A stretch of 8,059 bases of DNA, from assembly GCA_903856875.1 (NCBI GenBank), contig CAIODE010000175.1, forward strand, positions 1 to 8,059, read 5' to 3'. Below the pieces are notes generated by a model, which was not told where the DNA came from, did not search any database, and saw nothing but the letters and a program-made list of their open reading frames with translations. Made by a program: the position numbers and the translations under genes. Shown piece by piece: positions 1 to 6,647 of the stretch. Each line of letters starts with the position of its first letter. The stretch's first letter is position 1. The DNA is from an uncultured Burkholderiales bacterium (GTDB lineage Bacteria > Pseudomonadota > Gammaproteobacteria > Burkholderiales > Burkholderiaceae_C).

Positions 1-342
1 ATTTACGACTCGGTGGGCAAAGACACTTGGGACAAATCGCTCGAATGCTTGCGCCCCTTGGGCTTGATGGCCAGTTTTGGCAATGCCTCAGGCGCAGTGG
101 CACCCTGCGCACCAGGCATGGTGGGCGCAAAGGGTTCTTTGTACGTCACACGTCAAACCTTGTTCATCCACATCAACACGCGAGAAAGCACGCAAGCAAT
201 GGCCGACGATTTGTTTTCAGTGGTGCAAAGCGGTAAAGTTAAAATTCACATTGACCAGACATTCCCGCTGGCGCAAGTGAAAGAGGCACACATTGCTTTA
301 GAAGCTCGCAAAACAACGGGTTGCACCATCCTCACTTTGTGA
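1..342 (+). CDS. NADPH:quinone oxidoreductase, QorA-type zinc-independent MDR family, 3' end only
   Basis: The gene is open from the first base (reading I-Y-D-S-V-G-K) and stops with TGA at 340-342, so about the last 113 codons are present and the start lies outside the window. The stretch YDSVGKDTW, then LRPLGLMASFGNASG, then GSLYVTRQTL, and the ending ARKTTGCTILTL are typical of the second half of zinc-independent quinone oxidoreductases of the medium-chain dehydrogenase family: the last strands of the Rossmann fold and the return into the catalytic domain. Members reduce quinones or other electrophilic carbonyls with NADPH in the cytoplasm; the substrate cannot be told from this fragment. 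No cysteine zinc-site motif is visible in this part. The gene converges on lspA with 70 bases between the stop codons, and two hairpins follow its stop. A family relative acting on other enones is possible, so I give no symbol. Confidence 0.88.
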   Translation: MYDSVGKDTWDKSLECLRPLGLMASFGNASGAVAPCAPGMVGAKGSLYVTRQTLFIHINTRESTQAMADDLFSVVQSGKVKIHIDQTFPLAQVKEAHIALEARKTTGCTILTL

Positions 343-354
343 TTGCAAAGTGAG
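331..354 (+). repeat. Hairpin wrapped around the stop codon of the quinone oxidoreductase gene
   Basis: CTCACTTTG at 331-339 and CAAAGTGAG at 346-354 are a perfect 9-bp inverted repeat with a 6-base loop, TGATTG, that contains the TGA stop codon (340-342). No T-run follows, so on its own it is not an intrinsic terminator. It sits 7 bases upstream of the terminator hairpin at 362-385. It may protect the 3' end of the mRNA or help terminate from the other strand, but that is inference. Confidence 0.6.
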
Positions 355-361
355 TCAAAGC

Positions 362-388
362 AAAGGCACCCTTGTGGGTGCCTTTTTT
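362..388 (+). terminator. Rho-independent terminator of the quinone oxidoreductase gene, possibly bidirectional
   Basis: AAAGGCACCC at 362-371 pairs perfectly with GGGTGCCTTT at 376-385 across a TTGT loop. The 10-bp stem runs into six T's at 383-388. It lies 19 bases after the quinone oxidoreductase stop and between two convergent genes. On the minus strand the stem is followed by a weaker TTTGCTTTG run, so it could also end lspA transcripts, less certainly. Confidence 0.88.
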
Positions 389-412
389 GTTTGTAAGTCT
401 CAAGTGAATTTT

Positions 413-916
413 TTATCGAGCTCTTCTAACGCGCAGCAACTCGTCCAAGATGAGCAGGCCTGCACCGATGGAGATGGCACTGTCGGCCAGGTTGAAAGCG
501 GGGAAGTGCCAAGTACCGTAATAGAAGTCTAGAAAATCAATGACGTGGCTGTAAAGCACGCGATCAATCACATTTCCGACCGCACCGCCCAAAAGCAGAG
601 ACAAGGCCAGACAAAACAAAGTTTGGCCCGCATGCATGCGAAGCAAATAAACCATCACCAAGGCAGCGACAACGCCCAGCCCTGTGAAGAACCAGCGTTG
701 CCAACCGCCTGCATCGGCCAAGAAAGAAAAAGCAGCACCTGCGTTGTGCACACGAACCAAATTGAAGAAGTCGGTGATGGGCAAAGTTTCACCCAATTGA
801 AATGCGCCCACGATGGCAATTTTGGTCAGTTGGTCTAGCAAAAAAATGATGAGCGCAAGGCCCAACCAAAGCCAGACGTCAGAGCCTGAGTTGAAAGCGT
901 TTTTGTTGCGCGCCAT
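413..916 (-). CDS. lspA: Lipoprotein signal peptidase (signal peptidase II)
   Basis: LspA is the inner-membrane aspartyl protease that removes the signal peptide from prolipoproteins after Lgt has added diacylglycerol to the lipobox cysteine. The product is 167 residues, normal for the family. Four hydrophobic segments are visible, near residues 16-36, 72-93, 98-117 and 140-160. The two catalytic aspartates are expected at D118 (in NVIDRV) and D145 (in FNLADSA). The conserved D28 (LLDQLTK) and N58 (VHNAGAAF) are also present. I chose the ATG at 914-916 because MARNKN leads directly into the first membrane segment and the start lies just after the ileS stop, with 10 bases between. The frame is open to an ATG at 956-958, but that would add 14 polar residues and overlap ileS by 32 bases. 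No strong Shine-Dalgarno sequence precedes the chosen start, so coupling to ileS translation is plausible. It is the last gene of the ribF-ileS-lspA cluster. Confidence 0.96.
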   Translation of the reverse strand: MARNKNAFNSGSDVWLWLGLALIIFLLDQLTKIAIVGAFQLGETLPITDFFNLVRVHNAGAAFSFLADAGGWQRWFFTGLGVVAALVMVYLLRMHAGQTLFCLALSLLLGGAVGNVIDRVLYSHVIDFLDFYYGTWHFPAFNLADSAISIGAGLLILDELLRVRRAR

Positions 917-926
917 GCTTGAGGCT

Positions 927-3782
927 TTAAGCAAACAGCCGTGTTTCACCCGCACCATGCAAATTGCTGTCGCAACGGCCGCACAGAGTGGGGTGTTCAG
1001 GATTCACGCCCACATCGGGGGCGTAATGCCAGCAACGCTCGCACTTGGTGTCTTGGCTGACCGAAACCTTCGCGACCATGTCGGATCCGGCCTCCAAAAT
1101 AAGTTGGGAGGTGATGAACACAAACTTCAAGTCATGGCCCAAACTGGCCAACAAGGCGTGGTCTTCCGGCCCAACTTGCAAGCTCACAGAGGCTTGCAAT
1201 GAGGCGCCCACTTTGCCATCGGCGCGAAGGGCTTCAATGTCTTTGTTCACTTGATCTCGAATTTCACGAATGCGTGTCCACTTGGCCAACAGCGCTTCAT
1301 TGGGCGTACCCAAGTCACTGAAGGTTTCCATGAAGATGGATTCAGATGTACCAAAAGATTGCCAAGCTTCTTCGGCGGTAAAGCTTAAGAACGGCGCCAT
1401 CAAGCGCAGCATGGCGTGCGTGATGCGGTACAGCACCGTTTGCGCTGAGCGCCTGGCCAATGACTTGGGTGCGTTGGTGTAGAGGCGGTCTTTCAAGACA
1501 TCCAAGTAAAACGCGCCCAAATCTTCAGAGCAATAGATCTGTAATTTGGACACCACAGGGTGGAACTCGTAGTCTTTGAAGTGCGCCAAAATGTCGGCCT
1601 GCAATTCTGCGGCGCGGCTTAACGCAAAGCGATCGATTTCCAAAAGATCGGCATCGGCCACGCTGTCTTTGACCGGATCGAAATCACTCACGTTGGCCAA
1701 CAAGAAACGCAAGGTGTTGCGAATGCGGCGATAGGCATCTACTACGCGTGCCAAAATTTTGTCGTCGATGTTGAGGTCGCCGGAGTAGTCGGTGGAGGCT
1801 ACCCACAAGCGCACAATTTCTGCGCCCATCTTGTCGCTGATCTCTTGCGGTGCCATCACGTTGCCCAAGCTCTTGCTCATCTTGCGGCCTTGGCCATCGG
1901 TGGCAAAGCCGTGCGTGAGCAAACCGCGATAAGGCGCGCGATCGTACAAAGCACATCCGAGCAACAAAGAGCTGTGGAACCAGCCGCGGTGTTGGTCATG
2001 CCCTTCTAGGTAGAGGTCAGCTTCTGGGCCTACATCATGGAAGGGCGCACGATCGTACGCATCTTTGTGACTGCCGCGCAGCACATGTTGGAAGGTAGAA
2101 CCAGAGTCAAACCACACTTCCAAAATGTCGGTGCTCTTGGTGTAGTTGGGTGCATCGCCTGCCCCCAAAATTTCTTCTGCCGTGGCGCGGCTCCAAGCTT
2201 CGATGCCCCCTTTTTCAACGATGTTAGCAGCTTGGTCCAAGATCTCCATGGTGCGGTGATGCAACTCGCCCGAATCTTTGTGCAGGAAGAAGGGCACAGG
2301 CACGCCCCAGCTGCGCTGGCGAGATATGCACCAGTCAGGGCGGTTGGCAATCATGTCGCGCAAACGCGTCTTGCCGTTTTCTGGATAGAAGTGTGTTTGA
2401 TCGATGGCATCCAAGGCCAATTGGCGCAGAGTTTTCGGTGCCTTGTCTTTGGTGAAAACGCCAGGGCCATCGTCCATTCGCACAAACCACTGCGCTGCGG
2501 CACGGTAAATGACGGGCGTTTTGTGGCGCCAGCAATGTGGGTAGCTGTGCGTGATCCCGTAGGTGGCCATGAGTCGATTGCTTTCACCCAACACCTCAAT
2601 GATGCGAGGGCAAGCTTTCCAAATGTTCATGCCGCCAAACAAGGGCAAGTCTTCGGCATAGCTGCCATTGCCTTGAACGGGGTTCAAGATATCGTCATAG
2701 GCCAAGCCATTGGCGACACAGGAGTTGAAGTCATCTACGCCGTAAGCGGGAGACGAGTGAACAATACCGGTACCGTCTTGCGCACTGACATAGTCGGCCA
2801 CATAAACAGGGGAGAAGCGCTTGTAGCCTTCGTGCACGTCGTACAAAGGGTGCTTGAAATTCAAGCCGCCCAATTTCGTGCCGGTGGTGGTGGCCACCAC
2901 TTTGCCTTCAAGTTTGTAACGCTCTAAACATTTTTCGACCAAGGACTCGGCCAAGACCAAGAGACCTTTCTGTGTGTCAACCAAAGCGTAAACCAATTCA
3001 GGGTTCACATTGAGGGCTTGATTGGCAGGCAGGGTCCATGCGGTGGTGGTCCAGATAATTGCAAAGGCCGATTTGGGTTGGCCTGGCAGTTCTTTCAAAT
3101 CAAATGCCTTGGCCAATGCGGCGTTGTCTGCAGCTTCAAACGCCACATCCAAGGTGTCGCTTTTTTTGTCTGCGTATTCAATTTCAAATTCGGCCAAGGA
3201 AGAGCCGCAGTCGAAGCACCAGTACACAGGCTTCAGGCCGCGGTACACAAAGCCGCGTTCAATGACGCGTTTGAAGGCGCGAATTTCGCCCGCTTCGTTG
3301 GCAAAGTCCATGGTGCGATAGGGACGCTCCCAATCGCCCAACACACCTAAACGTTTGAAGTCTTCACGTTGTTGGTCAATTTGTTCGGTGGCAAATGCGC
3401 GGCTTTTGGCCTGCATGTCGTCGCGAGTGAGTTTGCGGCCATGCAATTTTTCAATGGCGTTTTCAATGGGCAAGCCGTGACAGTCCCAGCCCGGAATGTA
3501 CTGCGCATCAAAGCCCGCCAATTGCTTGGACTTGACGATCATGTCTTTGAGGACTTTGTTCAGGGCATGGCCAATGTGCAAATTGCCATTGGCGTAGGGT
3601 GGGCCATCGTGCAGCACAAACAAGGGCGCGCCTTTGCGTGCCACCCGCAGTTTTTGATACAGGCCTTGGTCGCTCCAAGCTTTGGTCCAAGCAGGCTCAC
3701 GCTTGGGCAAATCGCCGCGCATCGCAAAAGCGGTGTCGGGCATGTTCAGGGTAGCGCGGTAATTTGTTTTTTGTTCGGACAT
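927..3782 (-). CDS. ileS: Isoleucyl-tRNA synthetase
   Basis: IleRS charges tRNA-Ile with isoleucine in the cytoplasm and edits mischarged valine. The 951-residue protein is full length for the bacterial type with a C-terminal zinc ribbon. Seen in order: the class I HIGH signature at residues 69-72 (GNLHIGH); the CP1 editing domain, with its threonine-rich [14 protein letters not shown] at 242-255 and the [10 protein letters not shown] region at 343-352, where D350/D351 match the conserved editing aspartate; the conserved [14 protein letters not shown] at 484-497; EVWFDSG at 555-561; [12 protein letters not shown] at 591-602; KMSKS at 634-638; the tRNA-binding helical domain after about residue 675; and a zinc ribbon with C914, C917, C934 and C937. 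The start ATG is at 3780-3782, 37 bases downstream of the ribF stop, and it lacks an obvious Shine-Dalgarno sequence. A three-codon in-frame mini-ORF lies directly before it. All key motifs are intact. Confidence 0.99.
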   Translation of the reverse strand: MSEQKTNYRATLNMPDTAFAMRGDLPKREPAWTKAWSDQGLYQKLRVARKGAPLFVLHDGPPYANGNLHIGHALNKVLKDMIVKSKQLAGFDAQYIPGWDCHGLPIENAIEKLHGRKLTRDDMQAKSRAFATEQIDQQREDFKRLGVLGDWERPYRTMDFANEAGEIRAFKRVIERGFVYRGLKPVYWCFDCGSSLAEFEIEYADKKSDTLDVAFEAADNAALAKAFDLKELPGQPKSAFAIIWTTTAWTLPANQALNVNPELVYALVDTQKGLLVLAESLVEKCLERYKLEGKVVATTTGTKLGGLNFKHPLYDVHEGYKRFSPVYVADYVSAQDGTGIVHSSPAYGVDDFNSCVANGLAYDDILNPVQGNGSYAEDLPLFGGMNIWKACPRIIEVLGESNRLMATYGITHSYPHCWRHKTPVIYRAAAQWFVRMDDGPGVFTKDKAPKTLRQLALDAIDQTHFYPENGKTRLRDMIANRPDWCISRQRSWGVPVPFFLHKDSGELHHRTMEILDQAANIVEKGGIEAWSRATAEEILGAGDAPNYTKSTDILEVWFDSGSTFQHVLRGSHKDAYDRAPFHDVGPEADLYLEGHDQHRGWFHSSLLLGCALYDRAPYRGLLTHGFATDGQGRKMSKSLGNVMAPQEISDKMGAEIVRLWVASTDYSGDLNIDDKILARVVDAYRRIRNTLRFLLANVSDFDPVKDSVADADLLEIDRFALSRAAELQADILAHFKDYEFHPVVSKLQIYCSEDLGAFYLDVLKDRLYTNAPKSLARRSAQTVLYRITHAMLRLMAPFLSFTAEEAWQSFGTSESIFMETFSDLGTPNEALLAKWTRIREIRDQVNKDIEALRADGKVGASLQASVSLQVGPEDHALLASLGHDLKFVFITSQLILEAGSDMVAKVSVSQDTKCERCWHYAPDVGVNPEHPTLCGRCDSNLHGAGETRLFA

Positions 3783-3819
3783 TGTTTAAAGCGTCATTGT
3801 TTGGGGGCCAGCTAAGCCT

Positions 3820-4818
3820 TTACCTGGCGGCGAAAAATGCACGCGCATCGTCACAGTCCTTGGCAATGCCCACAGTGAGGGCTTCCAAGCTGTCGTACTT
3901 GAGTTCGTCGTGTAATTTGTGCAGCAAGTCAACTCGGATGATTTTACTGTAGCCCCCCTCAAGCCCCAGCTGGGTGGGCCAGTCTAGGCAATGCGTCTCC
4001 AACAGCAACTGGCCCGCATTGACATCGTTGGGGTCCAAAGAGGGGCGAATGCCCAAATTGGCCACCCCTGGCAAGGGCTCTGGGCTGAGCCCGTGGACTT
4101 CCACGTTGAAAATGCCGCTGGCTGCGGGTTGCCAATGACTAAAGCGCAAATTGAGGGTTCTGAAACCGTCCTCAGCGCCTTCATTCGAGGCGCCTAAGGC
4201 ACGTCCCAGCTTTCGACCATGAACCACGTGACCGCTGATGCTGTAGGGGCGACCTAAAAGGCGGGTGACAGCTTTCATGTCGCCTCGGCCTAGGGCATCT
4301 CTGACCGCTGAGCTTGAAACTCTGAGGCCATGTACTTCGTAGCTGTTCATGCGGGCTACATCAAAGCCTAAGCGTTGACCGGCGGCATCGAGCATGGGGT
4401 AGTCGCCGGCCCGCTTGGCGCCAAAGCGAAAATCATCGCCCACCAGCAAATATTTAACACCCAAGCCTTTGACCAGAACAAGCTGAATGAAGTCCTCAGG
4501 TGTTTGACTTGCCAAGCGTTCGTCAAAGGGCAGTACCACCACTTGATCGATACCGCAGCGCTCAAGTTCTAGCAATTTGTCGCGCAGGGTGGCAATTCGT
4601 GCGGGTGCCAATTCAGGTTTGTTGTGAAGCTTGGCAAAAAAATCTCGAGGGTGGGGCTCGAAGGTCATGACGCAACTGGGCACCCCACGATGGGCCGCTT
4701 CGTTTTTCAAAAGCGCGAGCATGGCCTGGTGGCCACGGTGGACACCGTCAAAGTTGCCTATCGTCAAGGCGCATTGCTGGGCCCGGTCTGGGTGGTTGAA
4801 TCCGCGAAATACCTTCAT
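3820..4818 (-). CDS. ribF: Bifunctional riboflavin kinase / FAD synthetase
   Basis: RibF phosphorylates riboflavin to FMN and then adenylylates FMN to FAD in the cytoplasm. The product is 332 residues, near the usual 310-330. The N-terminal FMN adenylyltransferase domain (about 1-185) has the nucleotidyltransferase motif GNFDGVHRGH at 21-30, TFEPHP at 52-57, LLVGDDFRFG at 124-133 and the SSSAVR motif at 168-173. The C-terminal flavokinase domain (about 186-332) starts at GRPYSISGHVVHGRKLGR, keeps PGVANLGIRPS at 250-260 and the probable catalytic glutamate E274 in LLETHCLDW, and ends with the typical KLHDELKYDSLEAL helix. Where most homologues have LGFPTAN, this protein has about eight extra residues (210-217, ASNEGAED) followed by GFRTLN; the threonine and asparagine of the motif are kept (T221, N223), while proline and alanine are replaced. 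It heads the ribF-ileS-lspA cluster and is divergent from the HNH gene, so the promoter for the cluster probably lies in 4819-4927. No clear Shine-Dalgarno sequence is seen. Confidence 0.97.
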   Translation of the reverse strand: MKVFRGFNHPDRAQQCALTIGNFDGVHRGHQAMLALLKNEAAHRGVPSCVMTFEPHPRDFFAKLHNKPELAPARIATLRDKLLELERCGIDQVVVLPFDERLASQTPEDFIQLVLVKGLGVKYLLVGDDFRFGAKRAGDYPMLDAAGQRLGFDVARMNSYEVHGLRVSSSAVRDALGRGDMKAVTRLLGRPYSISGHVVHGRKLGRALGASNEGAEDGFRTLNLRFSHWQPAASGIFNVEVHGLSPEPLPGVANLGIRPSLDPNDVNAGQLLLETHCLDWPTQLGLEGGYSKIIRVDLLHKLHDELKYDSLEALTVGIAKDCDDARAFFAAR

Positions 4819-4853
4819 GCTGCTTGAGTCATAAAAATGAATTGATTACAGGG

Positions 4854-4859
4854 TATATT
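4854..4859 (+). promoter_or_regulatory. Possible -10 element for the HNH gene
   Basis: TATATT matches the sigma-70 -10 consensus at five of six positions and lies 74 bases upstream of the preferred GTG start, in the 109-base divergent gap between ribF and the HNH gene. No good -35 box lies 16-18 bases upstream; the nearest TTGA-like hexamer, TTGAGT at 4824-4829, is 24 bases away. I could not place a convincing ribF promoter on the other strand of this gap. Confidence 0.25.
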
Positions 4860-4917
4860 GTGACTGACCAGAAGGACTGGCCTGTTCTCGTTTCATGTCA
4901 TGGTTTTACCGTTGGAT

Positions 4918-4922
4918 GGAGG
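4918..4922 (+). promoter_or_regulatory. Shine-Dalgarno sequence that decides the HNH gene start
   Basis: GGAGG ends 5 bases before the GTG at 4928-4930, an ideal spacing. The two upstream in-frame ATGs lack this: for 4895 the nearest purine-rich AGAAGGA (4870-4876) is about 18 bases away, and for 4916 there is none. Confidence 0.75.
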
Positions 4923-4927
4923 CGCTT

Positions 4928-5485
4928 GTGAAGGTCTTGAAATTGTCTGCCCAAGGGCTCCCACAGTCGTGGATTTCTTTGGAACAAGCCGTCGTGCATT
5001 ACGCGGCCGAAGACGTGCGTTGGGAGGCTGGACGAGAAATCGCTGTTTTCAGGGGTGGCCACAATGCCATCACAGGCGAGCAGTCCGTCATCCATGTCAA
5101 CAGCATCATTGGCACCCGAGGCGTTCACGGCATTAACCCCTTCGAACTGCGCCCTGGCCTCACCAACGGCAAACTGTTTATCCGCGATCGCAATGTCTGC
5201 GCCTATTGCGGCCACCGTTTTCCTGAAACTGAACTAACGCGCGAGCACATTGTGCCTTTTGCTCAAAATGGTGTTGACTCATGGATGAACGTGGTCACAG
5301 CCTGTCGCTCTTGCAATCATCGCAAGAGCAGCCGCACGCCAGAGCAAGCCGGCATGCCTTTGCTTTACACCCCTTACATTCCCAGCTTGTGGGAAGACTT
5401 CATTTTGCGCAACCGCCGCATCTTGGCCGATCAAATGGATTTTTTGCTTGCGCATGTGCCTCAAAACTCCAGATTGATCGAATAG
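4928..5485 (+). CDS. HNH endonuclease family protein of unknown role
   Basis: The 185-residue product carries a treble-clef HNH nuclease core in its second half: C91-x2-C94 (CAYC), E106-H107 (REHIVPFA), N121 (WMNVV), then C126-x2-C129-N130-H131 with K133 (CRSCNHRK). This pattern of two CxxC pairs around EH and N is that of zinc-bound HNH nucleases, so a metal-dependent nuclease acting on DNA is likely, but its target is not known. The first 85 residues (SLEQAVVHYAAEDVRWEAG, then a strand-rich stretch to GIRGVHG-like residues and NPFELRP) resemble no domain I can name. The last 45 residues (from MPLLYTPYIPSL to the end) are probably helical. I chose the GTG at 4928 because GGAGG sits five bases before it and because I recall homologues starting MKVLKLSAQGLPQSW; the ATG at 4895 would add 11 residues. 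The gene is divergent from ribF and ends 14 bases before the convergent acyl-CoA dehydrogenase gene. No methylase or specificity partner is nearby, so it does not look like a restriction system. Confidence 0.85.
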   Translation: MKVLKLSAQGLPQSWISLEQAVVHYAAEDVRWEAGREIAVFRGGHNAITGEQSVIHVNSIIGTRGVHGINPFELRPGLTNGKLFIRDRNVCAYCGHRFPETELTREHIVPFAQNGVDSWMNVVTACRSCNHRKSSRTPEQAGMPLLYTPYIPSLWEDFILRNRRILADQMDFLLAHVPQNSRLIE

Positions 5486-5499
5486 ATGTTGGGTCTGCA

Positions 5500-6615
5500 T
5501 TAGGCAAAAACGCCGGCAGTTTCTTGCATGCTGGCTGAGACTTCACCTAGGTGATGGAGGGTGTCGCCGAAAGTCATTTCAAGCTGCGTCAATTTTTTGA
5601 AGTAGTGGCTCACGATGTATTCGTCGGTAACCCCAATGCCACCATGCAATTGCACAGATTGTTGGCCCACGTAGCGCATGGAATTGCCCAATTGGAATTT
5701 GGCACGGGCCATGGCTTGGTGGCGCTCAGTTGCTGGTGCGTTCAGCTTCAAGCTGGCGTAAAAGCTCATAGAACGGCCCAACTCCAATTGCATTTTCATA
5801 TCGGCCACGCGGTGACGCAGGGCTTGGAATGTGGCAATGGTGGTGTTGAACTGCTTGCGGGTGTTCATGTACTCCACGGTAATTGACATGGTTTTGTCCA
5901 TCACGCCGACGCCTTCAGCGCACACGCATGCAATGCCAATGTCCACGGCGTGGCTCAATGCGGTTTGGCCATCGAGGGTGATTAAGCTGGCAGGGCTTTG
6001 GTTGAGTTGGAGTTCTGCGGCGCGGCCACCATCTTGGGTGCCGTAGCCCGACGTGGTGCAGCCCTTGGCACCTTTGGCGACCAAGAACAAAGACAACTTA
6101 CCAGAGGCCATGGCGGGGACCAAAAAGGCATCTGCGTGGTCACCCACGGCCACCATGCTTTTGGTGCCTGTCACAAGCCATTGGCCATCTTGTTGTTGTG
6201 CTTGCGAATCGCATTTTTGGGTGTTGTAACGCGACTTGCGTTCTTGGTGTGCCAAGACCACGATGGCTTCGCCACCGGCAATTTTGGGCAGCCACGCGGC
6301 TTTCAATGCATCGGGCGCATAGCCTTCTAAAACGGCGCCCGCAATGAAGGCTTGCTGCAAGGGTTCGAGCACAATGCCGCGGCCCAATTCTTCCATCACC
6401 ACCATGCCTTCAACGGGCCCCATGCCCATGCCGCCTTGGTCTTCGCTGACATACAGGCCACACAGGCCCAACTCTGCCATCTCGGTGTAGGCGGCGCGGT
6501 CAAAGCCACCCGCATGTGTAATTTCGCGGCGGCGGTCAAAGGTGTAGCCCTTGTCAACCCATTTGCGAACAGCATCGCGCAATTGTTCTTGATCGTCTGA
6601 AAAATCGAAATCCAT
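5500..6615 (-). CDS. pimD: Acyl-CoA dehydrogenase, pimeloyl-CoA dehydrogenase small-subunit type
   Basis: This is a 371-residue acyl-CoA dehydrogenase family flavoprotein. Such enzymes introduce the trans-2,3 double bond into acyl-CoA thioesters and pass electrons to electron transfer flavoprotein. The N-terminal helical domain begins MDFDFSDDQEQLRDAVRKW; the middle beta domain includes WLVTGTKSMV at 146-155; the C-terminal helical domain carries RKQFNTTIATFQALRHRVADM at 253-273 and QLHGGIGVTDEY at 322-333. The C-terminal position where the large subunit has its GGSNE glutamate reads TFGDTLHH here (348-355), so the usual catalytic base of the MCAD-like enzymes is not visible. With the catalytic large subunit gene 25 bases upstream, this fits a heteromeric PimC/PimD-like enzyme for dicarboxylyl- or medium-chain acyl-CoA. 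A good AAGGAA Shine-Dalgarno sequence at 6621-6626 is five bases from the ATG. The symbol is by resemblance to the Rhodopseudomonas pim operon; the true substrate is uncertain. Confidence 0.8.
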   Translation of the reverse strand: MDFDFSDDQEQLRDAVRKWVDKGYTFDRRREITHAGGFDRAAYTEMAELGLCGLYVSEDQGGMGMGPVEGMVVMEELGRGIVLEPLQQAFIAGAVLEGYAPDALKAAWLPKIAGGEAIVVLAHQERKSRYNTQKCDSQAQQQDGQWLVTGTKSMVAVGDHADAFLVPAMASGKLSLFLVAKGAKGCTTSGYGTQDGGRAAELQLNQSPASLITLDGQTALSHAVDIGIACVCAEGVGVMDKTMSITVEYMNTRKQFNTTIATFQALRHRVADMKMQLELGRSMSFYASLKLNAPATERHQAMARAKFQLGNSMRYVGQQSVQLHGGIGVTDEYIVSHYFKKLTQLEMTFGDTLHHLGEVSASMQETAGVFA

Positions 6616-6629
6616 GATTGTTCCTTAAG

Positions 6630-6647
6630 GGGTTAAGTCATTAACCC
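6630..6647 (-). repeat. Intercistronic inverted repeat at the stop of the large acyl-CoA dehydrogenase gene
   Basis: GGGTTAA at 6630-6636 pairs with TTAACCC at 6641-6647 around a GTCA loop. The stop codon of the upstream gene (6641-6643) is in one arm, and the stem ends only 3 bases from the Shine-Dalgarno sequence of the downstream gene (6621-6626). The stem is AT-rich and has no T-run after it, so it is not a terminator; a weak effect on reinitiation is possible. Confidence 0.4.

Noticed and set aside
413..958. Longer lspA with the ATG at 956-958
   Set aside because: It would overlap ileS by 32 bases and add 14 polar residues that LspA proteins do not usually have; MARNKN at 914-916 is the more natural start.
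545..1202. Plus-strand frames opposite lspA and the ileS 3' end
   Set aside because: They overlap real genes in antisense and have low-complexity, non-family translations.
2037..2927. Long plus-strand open frame (296 codons) inside ileS
   Set aside because: It lies fully antisense to the well-supported ileS gene, its translation shows no recognisable domain, and no ribosome binding site was found. Codon bias of ileS explains the lack of stops.
3369..3815. Plus-strand open frame (148 codons) antisense to the 5' end of ileS
   Set aside because: The frame is the antisense shadow of ileS; no known motif and no promoter is seen.
4928..5485. HNH protein as part of a restriction-modification or anti-phage system
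   Set aside because: No methylase, specificity, helicase or other defence gene is in the window; the neighbours are core metabolic genes.
5486..5499. Terminator between the convergent HNH and small acyl-CoA dehydrogenase genes
   Set aside because: Only 14 bases separate the stops and no stem-loop with a T-run is seen there.
5998..6330. Plus-strand frame opposite the small acyl-CoA dehydrogenase subunit
   Set aside because: Antisense shadow of a gene with clear family motifs.
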